Position numbers and translations under genes: made by a program. A stretch of DNA of 64,000 nt from Cloeon dipterum (taxonomy: Eukaryota > Arthropoda > Insecta > Ephemeroptera > Baetidae): positions 21,659,681 to 21,723,680 of the forward strand of contig NC_088786.1 of NCBI RefSeq assembly GCF_949628265.1, read 5' to 3'. The notes under the pieces were generated by a model. The model ran no database searches. It saw nothing but the letters and a program-made list of their open reading frames with translations, and was not told where the DNA came from. Positions 24,546 through 35,038 of this stretch are shown here, in pieces. How positions within the stretch are numbered: position 1 is the stretch's first letter; every line of letters starts with the position of its first letter.

Positions 24546-25332
24546 GATTCTTGAACTGGAATAAGAACAATTCAAATTACAATGTGATACGTGATACATG
24601 GTTATAGAATTTATCTTTTATGAATATGTGTACATAGATTCAATTTTTAATTCAGTTTTATTTCTTCAAACAAATTATTATATAATCATAAATTAAAATC
24701 AACATACATTAATATAGAATGCCACATTCATATTTGCGAGAAAAAGGCAGGCTTTTAGTAGCATTAGCAATTTATCTAATCGATGAAACTCATGATCAAA
24801 GTAATAGCATAATACTAGGTACACAATTATTATTTAACAATATATTTTGCGCATTTCGCAATATGTATCATACATTTGGGAAACTGCAAACTCAGACGCA
24901 ATTTTATTTTTAAAGAAGTTAATGAAATATCGAAAAATCTAGGTTAAGACTCCTTATTTCCCTTTTTAAAAGAGAAAATCAATGCACAAAAATGCACTGT
25001 ATAATTATGATTGGTGAAATCATGAAATAATCGAAATAATAATGCTTTTCTATCAATATCAATGCGAAAAAAATACAGTATAATTATTTTTTAAACCTCT
25101 GATGACGAGCTCGCAGTAGTCGCAGTTGTCACAGCAATGTTACTTCTCACCCTCTCTTGCTTTTTTAAAAATTTTGGATGAATAGTGCAGTGCAGTGCTT
25201 AAAATCGGCTCAAAATTCCATACAAGTATGTTCAAGGTACGGCGGCATTCGGCGGCTTCGGCGCCATATTTGTTTATGCTTGACTCTCTGGTCTGTGCTG
25301 TTTGTTGAGCCCAACCCATCTTTTTCCACAGC
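24546..25332. promoter_or_regulatory. DMAP1 5' region and intergenic sequence
   Basis: AT-rich sequence that should include the DMAP1 5'UTR intron and promoter. Two near-direct repeats of about 30 bases (24978-25007 and 25058-25087, both ending GTATAATTAT) lie in it. No exon is supported. Confidence 0.45.
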
Positions 25333-25407
25333 CATGCAGTTTGACCAACATGATCCTCAACTACGACTTCGCCAGTCTCTTGTTTCAGAAATAAAAATGG
25401 ATAAATT
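25333..25407 (+). CDS. Possible first coding exon of an unrecognised gene
   Basis: An ATG opens 25 codons of plausible coding sequence (MQFDQHDPQLRLRQSLVSEI then KMDKL) ending at a donor TTA/GTATGT. A pyrimidine-rich acceptor at about 25669 could join it in phase 0 to a 21-codon exon ending SSL and a stop, giving a protein of about 46 residues. That downstream exon overlaps an antisense open frame with equally good coding character, so I cannot decide. No family is recognised. Confidence 0.3.
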
Positions 25408-25699
25408 AGTATGTATATGTATTATTGCATTAAGTCCTAAATGTTTTATTTATTTTTGGATTGATAAATTTCTATATAATTATATACAGTAATACTACTT
25501 GATATTTTTATTTACTTGTTATTTTTTACTATGGTGTCTGCCCTTCCCTCCTACGATTGGTTCAGCTTACATAGGCTGACCCTATCAAAAGGGGCTATCG
25601 TTGCTATGCTGGTGACGTATTACTTTGTTTTGTGTATCATTCTTCATTCACAATTCACATGTTTTCAGCGTTCAGTTCTTGTCATCTCACCTCTCACTA

Positions 25700-25973
25700 T
25701 CACTGGAAATGGTGTTGTCTCCTCATCACTTTAATTATTTCCTCCACTTTAGCATCGTTTTCAAAGTTCGATTTTACGTTGGTGTTGACCGACCTTTTCG
25801 CTCCTGACTCGATGAGTTGATCTTTCGTCCAGGTCGTCCTGGTCGTCCAGGTATGTTTCGTAACACAAAATTTCTTCGTGTTTTTCACTGGGATCGTGCT
25901 TCTGCATCATGGCCGCGGCGTCGCCATTCACTCTCAATTTTTCGAATTTTTCCTCTAATTTTGTGGCATGCAA
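25700..25973 (-). pseudogene. Small coding-like locus with an apparent +1 frameshift
   Basis: ATG at 25973 opens a charged helical sequence (MHATKLEEKFEKLRVNG, then HEEILCYETYLDD). Within a GAC-rich imperfect repeat near 25825-25850 the coding character appears to move to a second frame: DQLIESGAKRSVNTNV, then NDAKVEEIIKVMRRQ, stopping TGA/TAG. Neither frame alone explains the whole locus, and no GT/AG intron is evident between them. The options are a recent pseudogene, an assembly or sequencing indel in the repeat, or a real shift. No family is recognised; the product would be about 90 residues. Confidence 0.3.
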
Positions 25974-26441
25974 TTATCATGCGTCAGCAGCGCATTAGTT
26001 GCACTTAATTCGTGGTAAAATAAATAATTTTGCCTCGATACATAATAACTACTGCTGGCCCATCGCATGGAAAGTGTTCTCCGTTCATGGCACAGTCAAT
26101 TTAAAGTTGAGGAAGGTCAAGGCAATCAAGGTCACTGCAGTGCATACAGTGTTGCAAGACTTAATCAAAACTGGACTCATGACACAATGAGAGTGAATTG
26201 GGTGAATTGAGAAAAATTAAAAATATGAACTACTGGAACTTTCATCATAGGCACAGGCCAGTGCGGTTTACGGAGAGGTGGTTTTAAACCAAACCACACT
26301 AAAGCGAGGCTTGGACTTCAATGGTTGCGGTTTTTTCCTCTAAACCGCGCGCGTCGGGGGCAGATGATTAGTAATTTTTTTTACAGAAATTTTGAACAGA
26401 AAAAAATGGCTATGTATTGAATTATTGATCACAAAATTACG

Positions 26442-26726
26442 TTGTCCTGGTCGCGGTAACATTGCGCATCGTTCAACAAACACCCAAATTTTCGCTGTCG
26501 AATTTATTGTTGCCCTTTTCTTGCAGCAAGGAAATTCGCGTTTGGTTCTTAAAAACGACATACATGCATAAAAATACATATAAAATCGTCCTGGTCCCGG
26601 CAAAATTGCGTAACTTTCAAAAACCAAACGCGAATTTCCTTGTTGCAAGAAAAGGTCAACAATCAATTCGGCAATGAAAATTTGGGTGTTTGTCGAACGT
26701 TGCGCAATTTTGCCGGGACCAGGACG
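26442..26726. mobile_element. Inverted-repeat element with three related ends (MITE-like)
   Basis: The core at 26587-26726 is 140 bases with near-perfect terminal inverted repeats starting CGTCCTGGTCCCGGC. A third, diverged copy of that end (TGTCCTGGTCGCGG at 26443) begins a left arm of about 110 bases that is the reverse complement of 26618-26726, with visible mismatches. No coding sequence fits. This is probably a non-autonomous DNA element joined to an inverted partial copy of itself. Confidence 0.75.
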
Positions 26727-26782
26727 AAATCAATTTTTTATCATCATTTATCGAAAAATTAAAATTATGCCTTTTAATAATG

Positions 26783-26890
26783 GAAAAATTACACTTTTCG
26801 CCGCGACTTTTACAGTTTTTGCCACCCATTTTTATATTAACTGGCGAGATGTATAATATGTAACCTGGCGGAAACTAATTTTTCCATAAA
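26783..26890. repeat. Dispersed repeat, copy 2
   Basis: Matches 18236-18365 through the ordered blocks TTTTCGCCGC, TTACAGTTTTTGCCACCC, GCGAGATGT, GGCGGAAACT and CCATAAATA. It lies between two inverted-repeat elements. Confidence 0.7.
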
Positions 26891-26898
26891 TAATTATT

Positions 26899-27331
26899 AA
26901 TTCACCAGTTGCATAAACCCTAAGTGTTCGAAGCCGCCAACAGATGGCGCCACCGTAGACTTTCGATTTAAGGCACCCGTGGCGATTTCAGACTCAATCT
27001 AGCTACTGTGCATTCTTCAATTAATTTGCTATTTTTTGACGTGCTGAAAACCAAAATCGGTTCAGCCAATCGCCGTAGAATCGCGAAAAACTATTTTTTG
27101 AAAAAAAAAAATATTTTCCAACGTTTCTACGGCGAATGGCTGAAACGATTTTGGTTTTCAGCACGTCAAAAAAAAAAGCAAATTAATTTAAAAAAGCAAA
27201 ATAGCTAGATTGAGTCTGAAATGGCAGCGGAAATGCCTTAAAACCGCTTAAAACCAAATTTTTAAAAAAGTCTGTGGTTGCGCCATCTGTTGGCGGCTTT
27301 GATAACTAAGGGTTTATGCAACTGGTGAATT
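26899..27331. mobile_element. 433-base foldback (hairpin) element
   Basis: The left arm (26899 to about 27094) and right arm (about 27116-27331) are reverse complements over most of their length with small indels. Paired blocks include AATTCACCAGTTGCATAAAC, GCCGCCAACAGATGGCGC, AGACTCAATCTAGCTA and GACGTGCTGAAAACCAAAAT. The loop is about 20 bases and A/T-rich. The ends read AATT-CACCAG and CTGGTG-AATT, so a 4-base AATT target duplication is possible, though it is self-complementary. No open frame is meaningful. This is a MITE or foldback element. Confidence 0.85.
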
Positions 27332-27968
27332 GAAACATTATTTTGGTAACATAATTGAACCAGGTATACTCTCATATTATTATTGTTATATCCCAAGTAT
27401 TAATCATGAATATGGAACAATTATTATTTCCCCTGTGAACAGAGAGGTGCCTAAAACGAACCTTTTTATTACTCTCGGCCAATGAGATCGCAAGGACTCG
27501 CTAGTCGCTACCATAATGAAATTGTGTAAAAAATGTAAACATCGTTTGTTATTTGATTATGTTTATCTTCGGTTGTACACTCTCGTGTTTAATAAATATA
27601 ATTATTCATTCAATATTTCTTAGAGAATAATACCTGGTGAGTATTCGCTTATAACTTTTTTTTTTATCAAATTCATAATTAGACATTAATTTAATTTAAT
27701 GATTTTTTTCCAAACTCCAATAATTGGCTTATAGAAATCACATATTTCATATTTATTTGCATCTTAATCCGTTGCGGAAAGGAGCAGCCCTTCATATATT
27801 CGCCCCCATTTCGATAATGCGAACAAAAAGCTCGGAGCCAACCAAATGTCGCCTGATATAATGCACTTTGCGTTGTCTATATCATAAGCTGATGGGATTG
27901 AATGTCATCTTTTTGCAGGTCGCAAGTGTGGTGCTCGCCGTGATTTCCATTGGAAATAAATTGCTCCA
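27332..27968. other. Intergenic region with a probable promoter for the next gene
   Basis: A donor-like CCTG/GTGAGTATT near 27639 and an acceptor TTTTTGCAG at 27919 suggest a noncoding first exon for the gene that follows. A CCAAT motif on the + strand at about 27479 could be part of its promoter. Confidence 0.4.
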
Positions 27969-30087
27969 ATGATAAACTTAAGTAAACTCGCTGAGTTGCG
28001 GAAGAAGAGTTTGGCACAGGAAAGCCCTAGATCAACAAAAAATTCTGTAAGAATAATAAACTTGGTTTGAATTTGGTTATATTTGTGGATCTTTCCTACT
28101 GTAGGACAGCCCGCCCGCCAAGAAGTCGAGAACGAAAGAGGGAGAGGCACCATCGGGCTTTGGCACTTTGCAGCTGAGTAAGTGGAACTTTACTGATCGC
28201 TGTTAAGAACAATTTTATTGTTAAATCTTATTAACTTCTTAGAAATAAATAAGCTCGTCTTTTGCTGTTTGTTTGCCTATTCATATTTTATTTACTTTAA
28301 ATATATATTATGCTGTCCTTCAGAGTGATTGTTCGCACATTCCCGCAGTCATGAATAATCAAAAAAATGCTTAAAACTCATTCGATTTTGTTAACACTAA
28401 TAATTATTCCAGAAAAATTACTATGGATGTAAAATTCTATTGTCAAATATAATAAGCACATTTGTTTTGAAAACATCATAGGCTCAAATTAAATCTAAAA
28501 ATGCATTTTGTCTTTAGTGACTGTTGCTAAGTGGAAGATAGCAACATTAAAATCAATTGCTCATAATCATTGATATTGTTCTTGGAGGTTGTGCAAAAAT
28601 GGCATATTTATCAACTATCAATCACAGCATAATGATAGATAAGATACCCAGATTTTCCTATCGTAGATAGTGTATGGTATTCCTGTATTGTGGGCATTTC
28701 CAACAGTAAATATGGATCATTTCTGTAATTTTCACGAACTCTGGTCATGCAGATCCTGATGGCTCATCAAAACGCCCATTACGCTTGACTCAACGTCAAC
28801 AGTCGCAAGCGCAAAAGCGACAAAGTCCTGTATCACCCACGCGGTAAGATTATGCCTATTGGATAGTAGCCTCACCTAAAAAACTTGAATTGTGTTTATT
28901 GTTCCCTTTTGAAGATTTCAATTACTGCATTTGATACATTTTAGTTTGGCCTGAATGCCCAAAATTCAAATGGTATTTTATGCCTCCATATCCATTTTAT
29001 TATAAAGTAGGGATCAAAAATAGGAAAAATTTTAATGTAAAATTTTGTTGCCCATGTCTGCATATACATAATTATATGAAATAAGGTCTGAGTAAAAGTT
29101 AAATCATATAATTTTTGCCATAATACATATTATAATGTTAATAATATTTCGCGAAATTTTGAATCTTCTCATCGCGATCTATCCAACAGTGTGAGAATTA
29201 TGAGCTGAATTTCCCAGCGAAATGAATTCTGGTTTTCAATCAAAAAATAGTGCCTGCTGTGCTTGATTAGTATTCAAATTTTGGAGCCGATTTTCTTAGA
29301 AATTTAAGCAGCAAAACCTTGGAAACTTAAAATAAGCTTTCCTAGTTTTTAGGCAAAGGAAATTTACTTTTCAGAATTTTGCAGCACAAGATATGCACAT
29401 GAGTAAAGTGACACAGGCCAATTTTAACTTCTTTTCAATTAGAATATTTTTTATCACCCCCTTGCAATGTTATATATGAATAATATTAACTAATTTTAAT
29501 TTGTTCACAGTGACTTAAAAAGGTGCGCCTGGAAGCTATTTTCTTTCAACAACTGTATCTTAGAAAACCTTAGAAAATTTGATCATGGTAATTTTTAATT
29601 TTAAACCTCATGATTTTTTATGTATCTTTTTGTATAAACCATAGTGAAAGAAAATTAAATGAGATAATTATTTAGTCAATAAAATTTGTTATCTTTGGTT
29701 AAAAGTCTTCTAGCAATTAAATGTTTTTGATACAAGAACTTTAATAGTCTGATTGATATAATTAAGAAAATTAGAAATTATTATATAGAGAAAATAAAGT
29801 TAAAAATCAAACAATCGGTGAAGACGTTGATTGAGTTTTCTAACTATTAATTGATTACAATATACTGGTGTATTATTTTGGCTGATCTATAGCCATTCCT
29901 ATTGCTTACAGAGATGAGCGAGCGCTCACTGCGTTTCGTCGATGTGCCGGACGTCAGTAATGCGGACAGAAATCGATTGGTCGAGGGGAAAGAAGTCACT
30001 GCGGTCAGTGCACAACCCCCTGCTGCACTGCTGCTGTCGCAAGAGAAACCGCAGACAAAAAATTCAACTAAATGTGTTCCACCATAA
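27969..30087 (+). CDS. Unrecognised small basic protein, at least four exons
   Basis: Three exons join cleanly in phase: 27969-28046 (MINLSKLAELRKKSLAQES), 28105-28177 (DSPPAKKSRTKEGEAPSGFG) and 28753-28843 (PDGSSKRPLRLTQRQQ...SPVSPT). A fourth begins after TTGCTTACAG at 29912. In the phase handed over by exon 3 it ends quickly at 29958-29960 (about 96 residues in total). The other frame, MSERSLRFVDVPDVSNADRN to a stop at 30087, has far better coding character but would need a missing exon in the 1.07-kb intron or another donor. The product is basic, with SP and PPAKKSR motifs typical of nuclear, CDK-regulated proteins. I do not recognise it. Confidence 0.5.
29150..29360. repeat. Dispersed repeat shared with 40455-40640
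   Basis: Lies in or just beyond intron 3 of the unrecognised gene. Shares CGCGATCTAT, a GTGTG-GAATTATGAGCT block, an AAATTTTGGAGCCGATTT-like block and spacing with the 40.5-kb copy. It is noncoding and probably a transposon relic. Confidence 0.65.
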
Positions 30088-32589
30088 AGGTATTAATTTT
30101 GCTTCTTGACATAATTATTTCCGAATACCAAAATTACAAAAAAAAATATATATGTTTACTATTTTTACCGTTCGGGACAGTTTTCTTTGCCCACTGACAG
30201 AATATGGTGCCATTCTGCTGCGATTTCAAATATAATCTTTGTCCCTCAGCCCTTAACATAAATATAACAGAATTCCATTTGATGTTCTAAATAAATCTAA
30301 AATCAGTTTAGATTTCTGAGTAAAACGAACATCAGAGATTCTAAGTTCTTGACCAATTATTTTTCACGTTTCTAATGATTGGCTGAGCTGAATTTAGGTT
30401 TTAGATTAGAAATTAATTTTGTCTTTGTCTGGTATCCTTTAACAGCATATTGAAATTTTTGGAGGAGAAAAGACAAAAAATATTGAACAAATTTTTTCGA
30501 CTTAAGTTATATTGCAATTTTGGTTTATTGTTTTGTTCACTCAAAAATGTATGCCTCAAAAATCACTGGACTGCATTGTTTAAAACCAGAGGTGAAATGA
30601 TTTGCAGTGCACTGTTTCTTTAAACTGAATGTAGATTTTACCGCCTAGACCCGTTTTTTTATAATTTATTCTATATTTCTTTTCCGGCTGCAATTTTTGG
30701 GAGAATCTTGTAGAACAAGCAATCATTTTACTATATTATTTCGCAGTGTTCATAAGGGCATTTGAAGGCATTAAAATGCGCGATCAAATGGTATTTTGCT
30801 AGACACCCCAGATGAACCAAGCTCACAAATTTGTGAATTAGCTTTTTTTATTGGAATATGGAGCAGAAAAAGTCATGCTGCCCATGTTAGGTCCCCCTTT
30901 CAAGCACAAAAATTTACTTACAAGGAGGAATTTGCACACTGATATGATTCCATTTTCAGTAACTCTAATGATCTAAGCATAACCGGTCCTGCATCGAGAG
31001 GACGGAGCAGTTGATCATGCGCTCACCTAAGAGCAAAGCCAGAGAGTGGCCAGTCTGACCAGCCTTCACCAACTATATAGCTGATGATGTGTTAGGCTTC
31101 CTGTGGTCCAATGCCCAGCGAGTTGGAAGCTGAAATCGGAGCACTTCTCACCTCACCTATGCTGTCTTCCTGATGAGCAATCTTTGATCTCTGTGCGCAC
31201 TTGCCTGTAAGATTCCCTTTGCTATTTTGCAAATTTTATACACCTATTTAAAAAGGAAAGGCTCTTTAGAGTTGAATCTGAATAGTCAGTATCCACTAGT
31301 GAGCTCGCAACATGATGTGAGCTTTAGTTCAAACTATTTTTTTCTTATCATGTACAAAAATATTTACCCTCAATGAAATCCTTGTACAGTGTAAGTAATA
31401 AAGCATTTTATGTTTTTGAAATTATAATTGCAATTCAATTTGTTAATTTCTTAAAATTCCTGTTGATTTCTTTCTATTACTTGGCTGCCATTATAGGCTA
31501 GCCAACAATTATTTGCGTAAAAGGCACTGAAGCACAGGTTTCGAACCTTCAGTATCAGCTTCTTTTCTTTCCACTTAGAGCCATCATTCCAAGAGGTCTC
31601 CTTTGAACACTTGAGGACTTTCCCAAGTGCTCAACGACTGTTTTCAGGTTAAATAATCACAACTATGTAATTAGAAATTTAAAGTCCTTTTTTTAAAAAA
31701 ATAAGGTTTAACCTTCTTACTGCTTTTTAATCTCCATTACAAAACTGTTTTACCATTCTTCACAGTAAAATTATCAAAAAAGAGCCATGTATAACTCAAA
31801 ATGAGTGACTTAAATTTAATTAATAATATCTGAAGTTCCACAAATAAATTATTTCAGCAGTCAGATTTTAACATGAGAACACCAATTAATTGGGATTTAA
31901 AGACTGGCAAGTTATTTTGGATCTAATACTTTTATTTTTTCTGAGCCAATTTCATTACCTAAATTATGAAAATGAAGAATTCTTACGAATCATAGTAATA
32001 TTTGGTACTATACGCTTCCTAATATTTAAAAATCGGTTTCAACAGGCAGAGCATTGATTATTCTGGGCATCATGACGGATGGAATCTGGGCTGACATTTG
32101 AGGCAACATAGTCCCATGCAAAGATCATTAGGGGAGGAACATTGTGCCTATCGAGTGCTTGATCCACCACTTAGGTTTATTGCGCCCTGATACCAATTCG
32201 TTTCAGTTTTTGACCAAATGTATCACCCATTTCAATACATATAATGAGTATACCATAAGAATTTCAAATTTTGCGATCAGTGGATGGCACAAGTCCAGTG
32301 TAATGTTTTTCCACATGTATCTCATGCCGGCCATGACCCTTACAACCCTTTATTGAGGAATAAAACGTTATGTAGGTGGAGAAATCCTCCCAAATCACTG
32401 TTAAGCAAAATATGACTTCCTACGATAAATAAATCTGACGCAACACATGACACATACTTGATCCAACCCAAAACAAGTATCAGTGGTGCACAAAGCATAA
32501 TTTAAGATGACGCGTCCATCCGCAATGTTGCACCAAAAATAATTAATGAATTTGAAATCACCCAAATCACCGCAAACATATCAACTTAA
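30088..32589. other. Gene-free stretch left of METTL5
   Basis: AT-rich sequence without a credible exon on either strand. The METTL5 3'UTR should occupy the right edge. A GC-richer patch at 30980-31210 contains TGATGA and CTGA motifs but no supporting stem; see the rejected items. Confidence 0.5.
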
Positions 32590-33222
32590 TTAATTATTAT
32601 CGTTGAAACTAAATCTAAAGAAGTCCACTTCAATGTCTACTGATTGTTTTTTGTGGAATCGATAAGTGGCAGGCAAATCGTAGCGGAGCTCTGCAACAAC
32701 CTTGGCTTCCACACCCCACTGTTTGGCCTTGCTCAGGACGTGCTGCCTGGTCGAAGTCTTGTGCAGGGAGTAAACTGCACGTGTTGCCAACCTCAAGCCC
32801 TCCTGCAAGAATGTCATGTCCGCACCTTTGTTCTTTTTGGTGCCGAACGGTGGGTTCATCAGCACTGTGTCCACACTTTTTTCCCACCTCGACCCTAAAC
32901 CAGCTTCGACGTCTCCCCTGATGATCTCCACTGCTATTTCAGTTTCCTCCAGATTCTGCTTGGCAATGTTGATGGCCTCCTGGTCTATTTCAAAGCCGTA
33001 ACAAACGCGAGCGCCCTGAAGAGCAGCTCCGATGGCCAGGGTGCCACAGCCCATACCCAGGTCAGCAACCACTTTTCCATCCAGATCCCCGAAAGACTCT
33101 TCTGCGGTGTGAAGCATGCAGGCAGCAACGTGAGGTGAGGTTGCGTACTGCTCGAGCAGCACTTTGGGCTTCTCGAAGCCATCCAGTTGTTGCAACAGCT
33201 CTTCTAGTTTGCGCAGCTTCAT
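32590..33222 (-). CDS. Mettl5: METTL5, 18S rRNA m6A methyltransferase
   Basis: METTL5, with TRMT112 as partner, methylates one adenosine of 18S rRNA at N6. The intronless coding region gives 210 residues, the usual size. The Rossmann-type fold shows the SAM-binding motif DLGMGCG (residues 54-60), an acidic residue after strand 2 (GFEID, 76-80) and the catalytic NPPF motif (123-126) followed by GTKKNKGAD. The N-terminus MKLRKLEELLQQLDGFEKPK and the LEQYATSPHVAACML helix are family hallmarks. The start is fixed by alignment to the family. Its ATG shares bases with the stop codon of SOSS-C (ATGA at 33222-33219), leaving no room for its own promoter unless one lies inside SOSS-C. A shared transcript is inferred. 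Confidence 0.97.
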   Translation of the reverse strand: MKLRKLEELLQQLDGFEKPKVLLEQYATSPHVAACMLHTAEESFGDLDGKVVADLGMGCGTLAIGAALQGARVCYGFEIDQEAINIAKQNLEETEIAVEIIRGDVEAGLGSRWEKSVDTVLMNPPFGTKKNKGADMTFLQEGLRLATRAVYSLHKTSTRQHVLSKAKQWGVEAKVVAELRYDLPATYRFHKKQSVDIEVDFFRFSFNDNN

Positions 33223-34638
33223 TTTGAGTCAAAGCGGGGGAGGACAGGAAGGATGAAATTGCCAAAGGCAGAGTCTTGGGGCACGAAAAATCCAAATGAC
33301 TGGGAATGGGCTAACTGCAGTTGAATGCTACGCTGGTTGCCGGCATCATGAGCCTAAAAATTATTTTCAATTTTCGTCAATCATTAAATTGTGTTGTATA
33401 TTACTTGGTTTTGAGCAGCACTGGCATTGCTGAGTTGGGTGCCTTGTTTTAGTAACAGCTGCTTCTTCTGTTGGTGCAGGTCTTCCAAGATCTTCTTGTT
33501 TTGTATCTCTGTGAAATGTTTGAAATTATTAAATTTTCTAAAAGTGCTCTGAAATTTAAAAACACGTATTGGTGGAATAATGAGTTTTTTTTTAACCCGA
33601 CTACACAGTGGAGCTATTTTTCATGAATAAAACAATAATTCACAGATACTACCAAAATATATATAAAAAATACAAAATCTAGCAACATTATATTATGTAT
33701 AATAAAATCATACAATAAAGTACCTATTTCATGTAAAAACACAAACTGGTACCAGCAACAGAATAAACTGATTTTTTTTAATAAAATACTAAAGAATTTA
33801 CAAAAAGGGACTGGTTTGGGAATGAAATATTTAAGGAGGTACATAAGTTTTAAAGAACCGAGGATGTCTGTGGAGTCCGTTTCAATTTAACAAATGTCGT
33901 AATAATTAAATATAACACTGATTCATAAATACATAATAATCTAATTTTTGAAATAGGCGACCACTCGAGGTTGTGTTCATAATGGCAATAAATTAAACCA
34001 GGCTTCATCCTCATTGCAAAAAATTGTCGTTTTTAATCTCTCGACAATAGTTTCGACGTCATCCAGTACGTCCTAAACATGAGTAAAAAACAATTAAAAT
34101 CAATACAATATCTAACGTCACATCTTAAAAAGTACAAAAAAATTCCGACATAAAAATTCCATACACTTCTGCACAAATATCAATCCACCTATTCACGAGG
34201 CAATTATTGAGGCAAGCTCCAAAGACCAAATGTGAAAAATTCTAAGCCACCCCTTTGTTAAATAAACGCACATCTCACAGGTGGTAGAGAGCCTTTTCGT
34301 TCCGTGAGCTAAAATTTCCCCTTTCAGCGCTTACAAATTTTTTCCAAATATCACAATGCAAGTAGCTGGGGTTACTAATCACATTTTCTGAGCCTTCCAT
34401 TGCCACCGCTTCCTAAACCACCCTCTTCCACAAATTCGTTTCTTGCTTCAACACCTCCACATTCTTCCAATCAAAATTATAGTTGAGAGATTAAAAACGA
34501 CAATTTTTTGCAACGAGGATGAAGCCTGGTTTAATTTATTGCCATTGTGACATGTCATAATAATCTGTTTAAATAGTTTAAGTTCAAACCTTGTCTCATG
34601 TTAGGGGTGACCGGCGGGGTTTGAGATGGAAAAGACAT
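33219..34638 (-). CDS. INIP: SOSS complex subunit C (INIP)
   Basis: SOSS-C (INIP/hSSBIP1) joins SSB1/2 and INTS3 in the single-stranded-DNA-binding complex used in double-strand-break repair. Three coding exons, 34638-34590, 33508-33405 and 33353-33219, encode 95 residues. The hallmark core is IQNKKILEDLHQQKKQLLLK. The C-terminal family signature is SFGFFVPQDSAFGNFILPVL followed by PRFDSK and TGA. MSFPSQTPP is taken as the start; the same exon is open further upstream to an acceptor near 34709, so a longer N-terminus or 5'UTR is possible. Intron 1 (1081 bases) holds an inverted-repeat element. The stop codon overlaps the METTL5 start. No other exon is needed. Confidence 0.92.
33943..34555. 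mobile_element. Inverted-repeat element inside SOSS-C intron 1
   Basis: Inverted arms of about 61 bases at 33982-34042 and 34485-34546 match almost perfectly (AATGGCAATAAATTAAACCA, then CAGGCTTCATCCTC and TTGTCGTTTTTAATCTCTC). The 440-base interior shows no open frame. An 11-base direct repeat CATAATAATCT occurs outside each side (33932-33942 and 34556-34566) and may be a target duplication, though the spacing from the arm ends is uneven. It looks like a non-autonomous DNA transposon. Confidence 0.75.
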
Positions 34639-35038
34639 TTCCAGTGAGGTTTTGTAACCAGGTTTTCCGTGTGACACACGCCTGCTAAAACTTCCACTCG
34701 GCTCGCCTGAAAGACGAAAAGAGGTACAATTTTATAAGGCTCTTATGAAAGATGTAATGACATTCATACTCTTTTTACTATGGAAATGAAGTTGCGTTTT
34801 GTTATAGTGTGCTGAGTGAACGAGGTTTTGTTGCAAAAATGACAGGCAAGAGGTAAGTTGAGCAGATCGGATGCAGAAGGCAGAATGCGGGCTTTGATCA
34901 GCTGATTGTGATTGTGAGCTTGGTTTTCACTAAAATCATTGTTGATGAAGGTTGTGCTGCACTCTGATGGTCTCTCTGTGAACTTTGAGGTTTGAGAGAT
35001 AAGGATTTTGAAAGAAAGCGCCATTGGTGCATGTTACA

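Noticed and set aside
31070-31145. Possible C/D box snoRNA (TGATGA and CTGA motifs)
   Set aside because: The flanking bases do not form a terminal stem, and the C box lacks the expected purine before it.
34845-34860. Good + strand donor after ATGACAGGCAAGAG
   Set aside because: No matching downstream exon could be found, so a five-codon first exon is unsupported.
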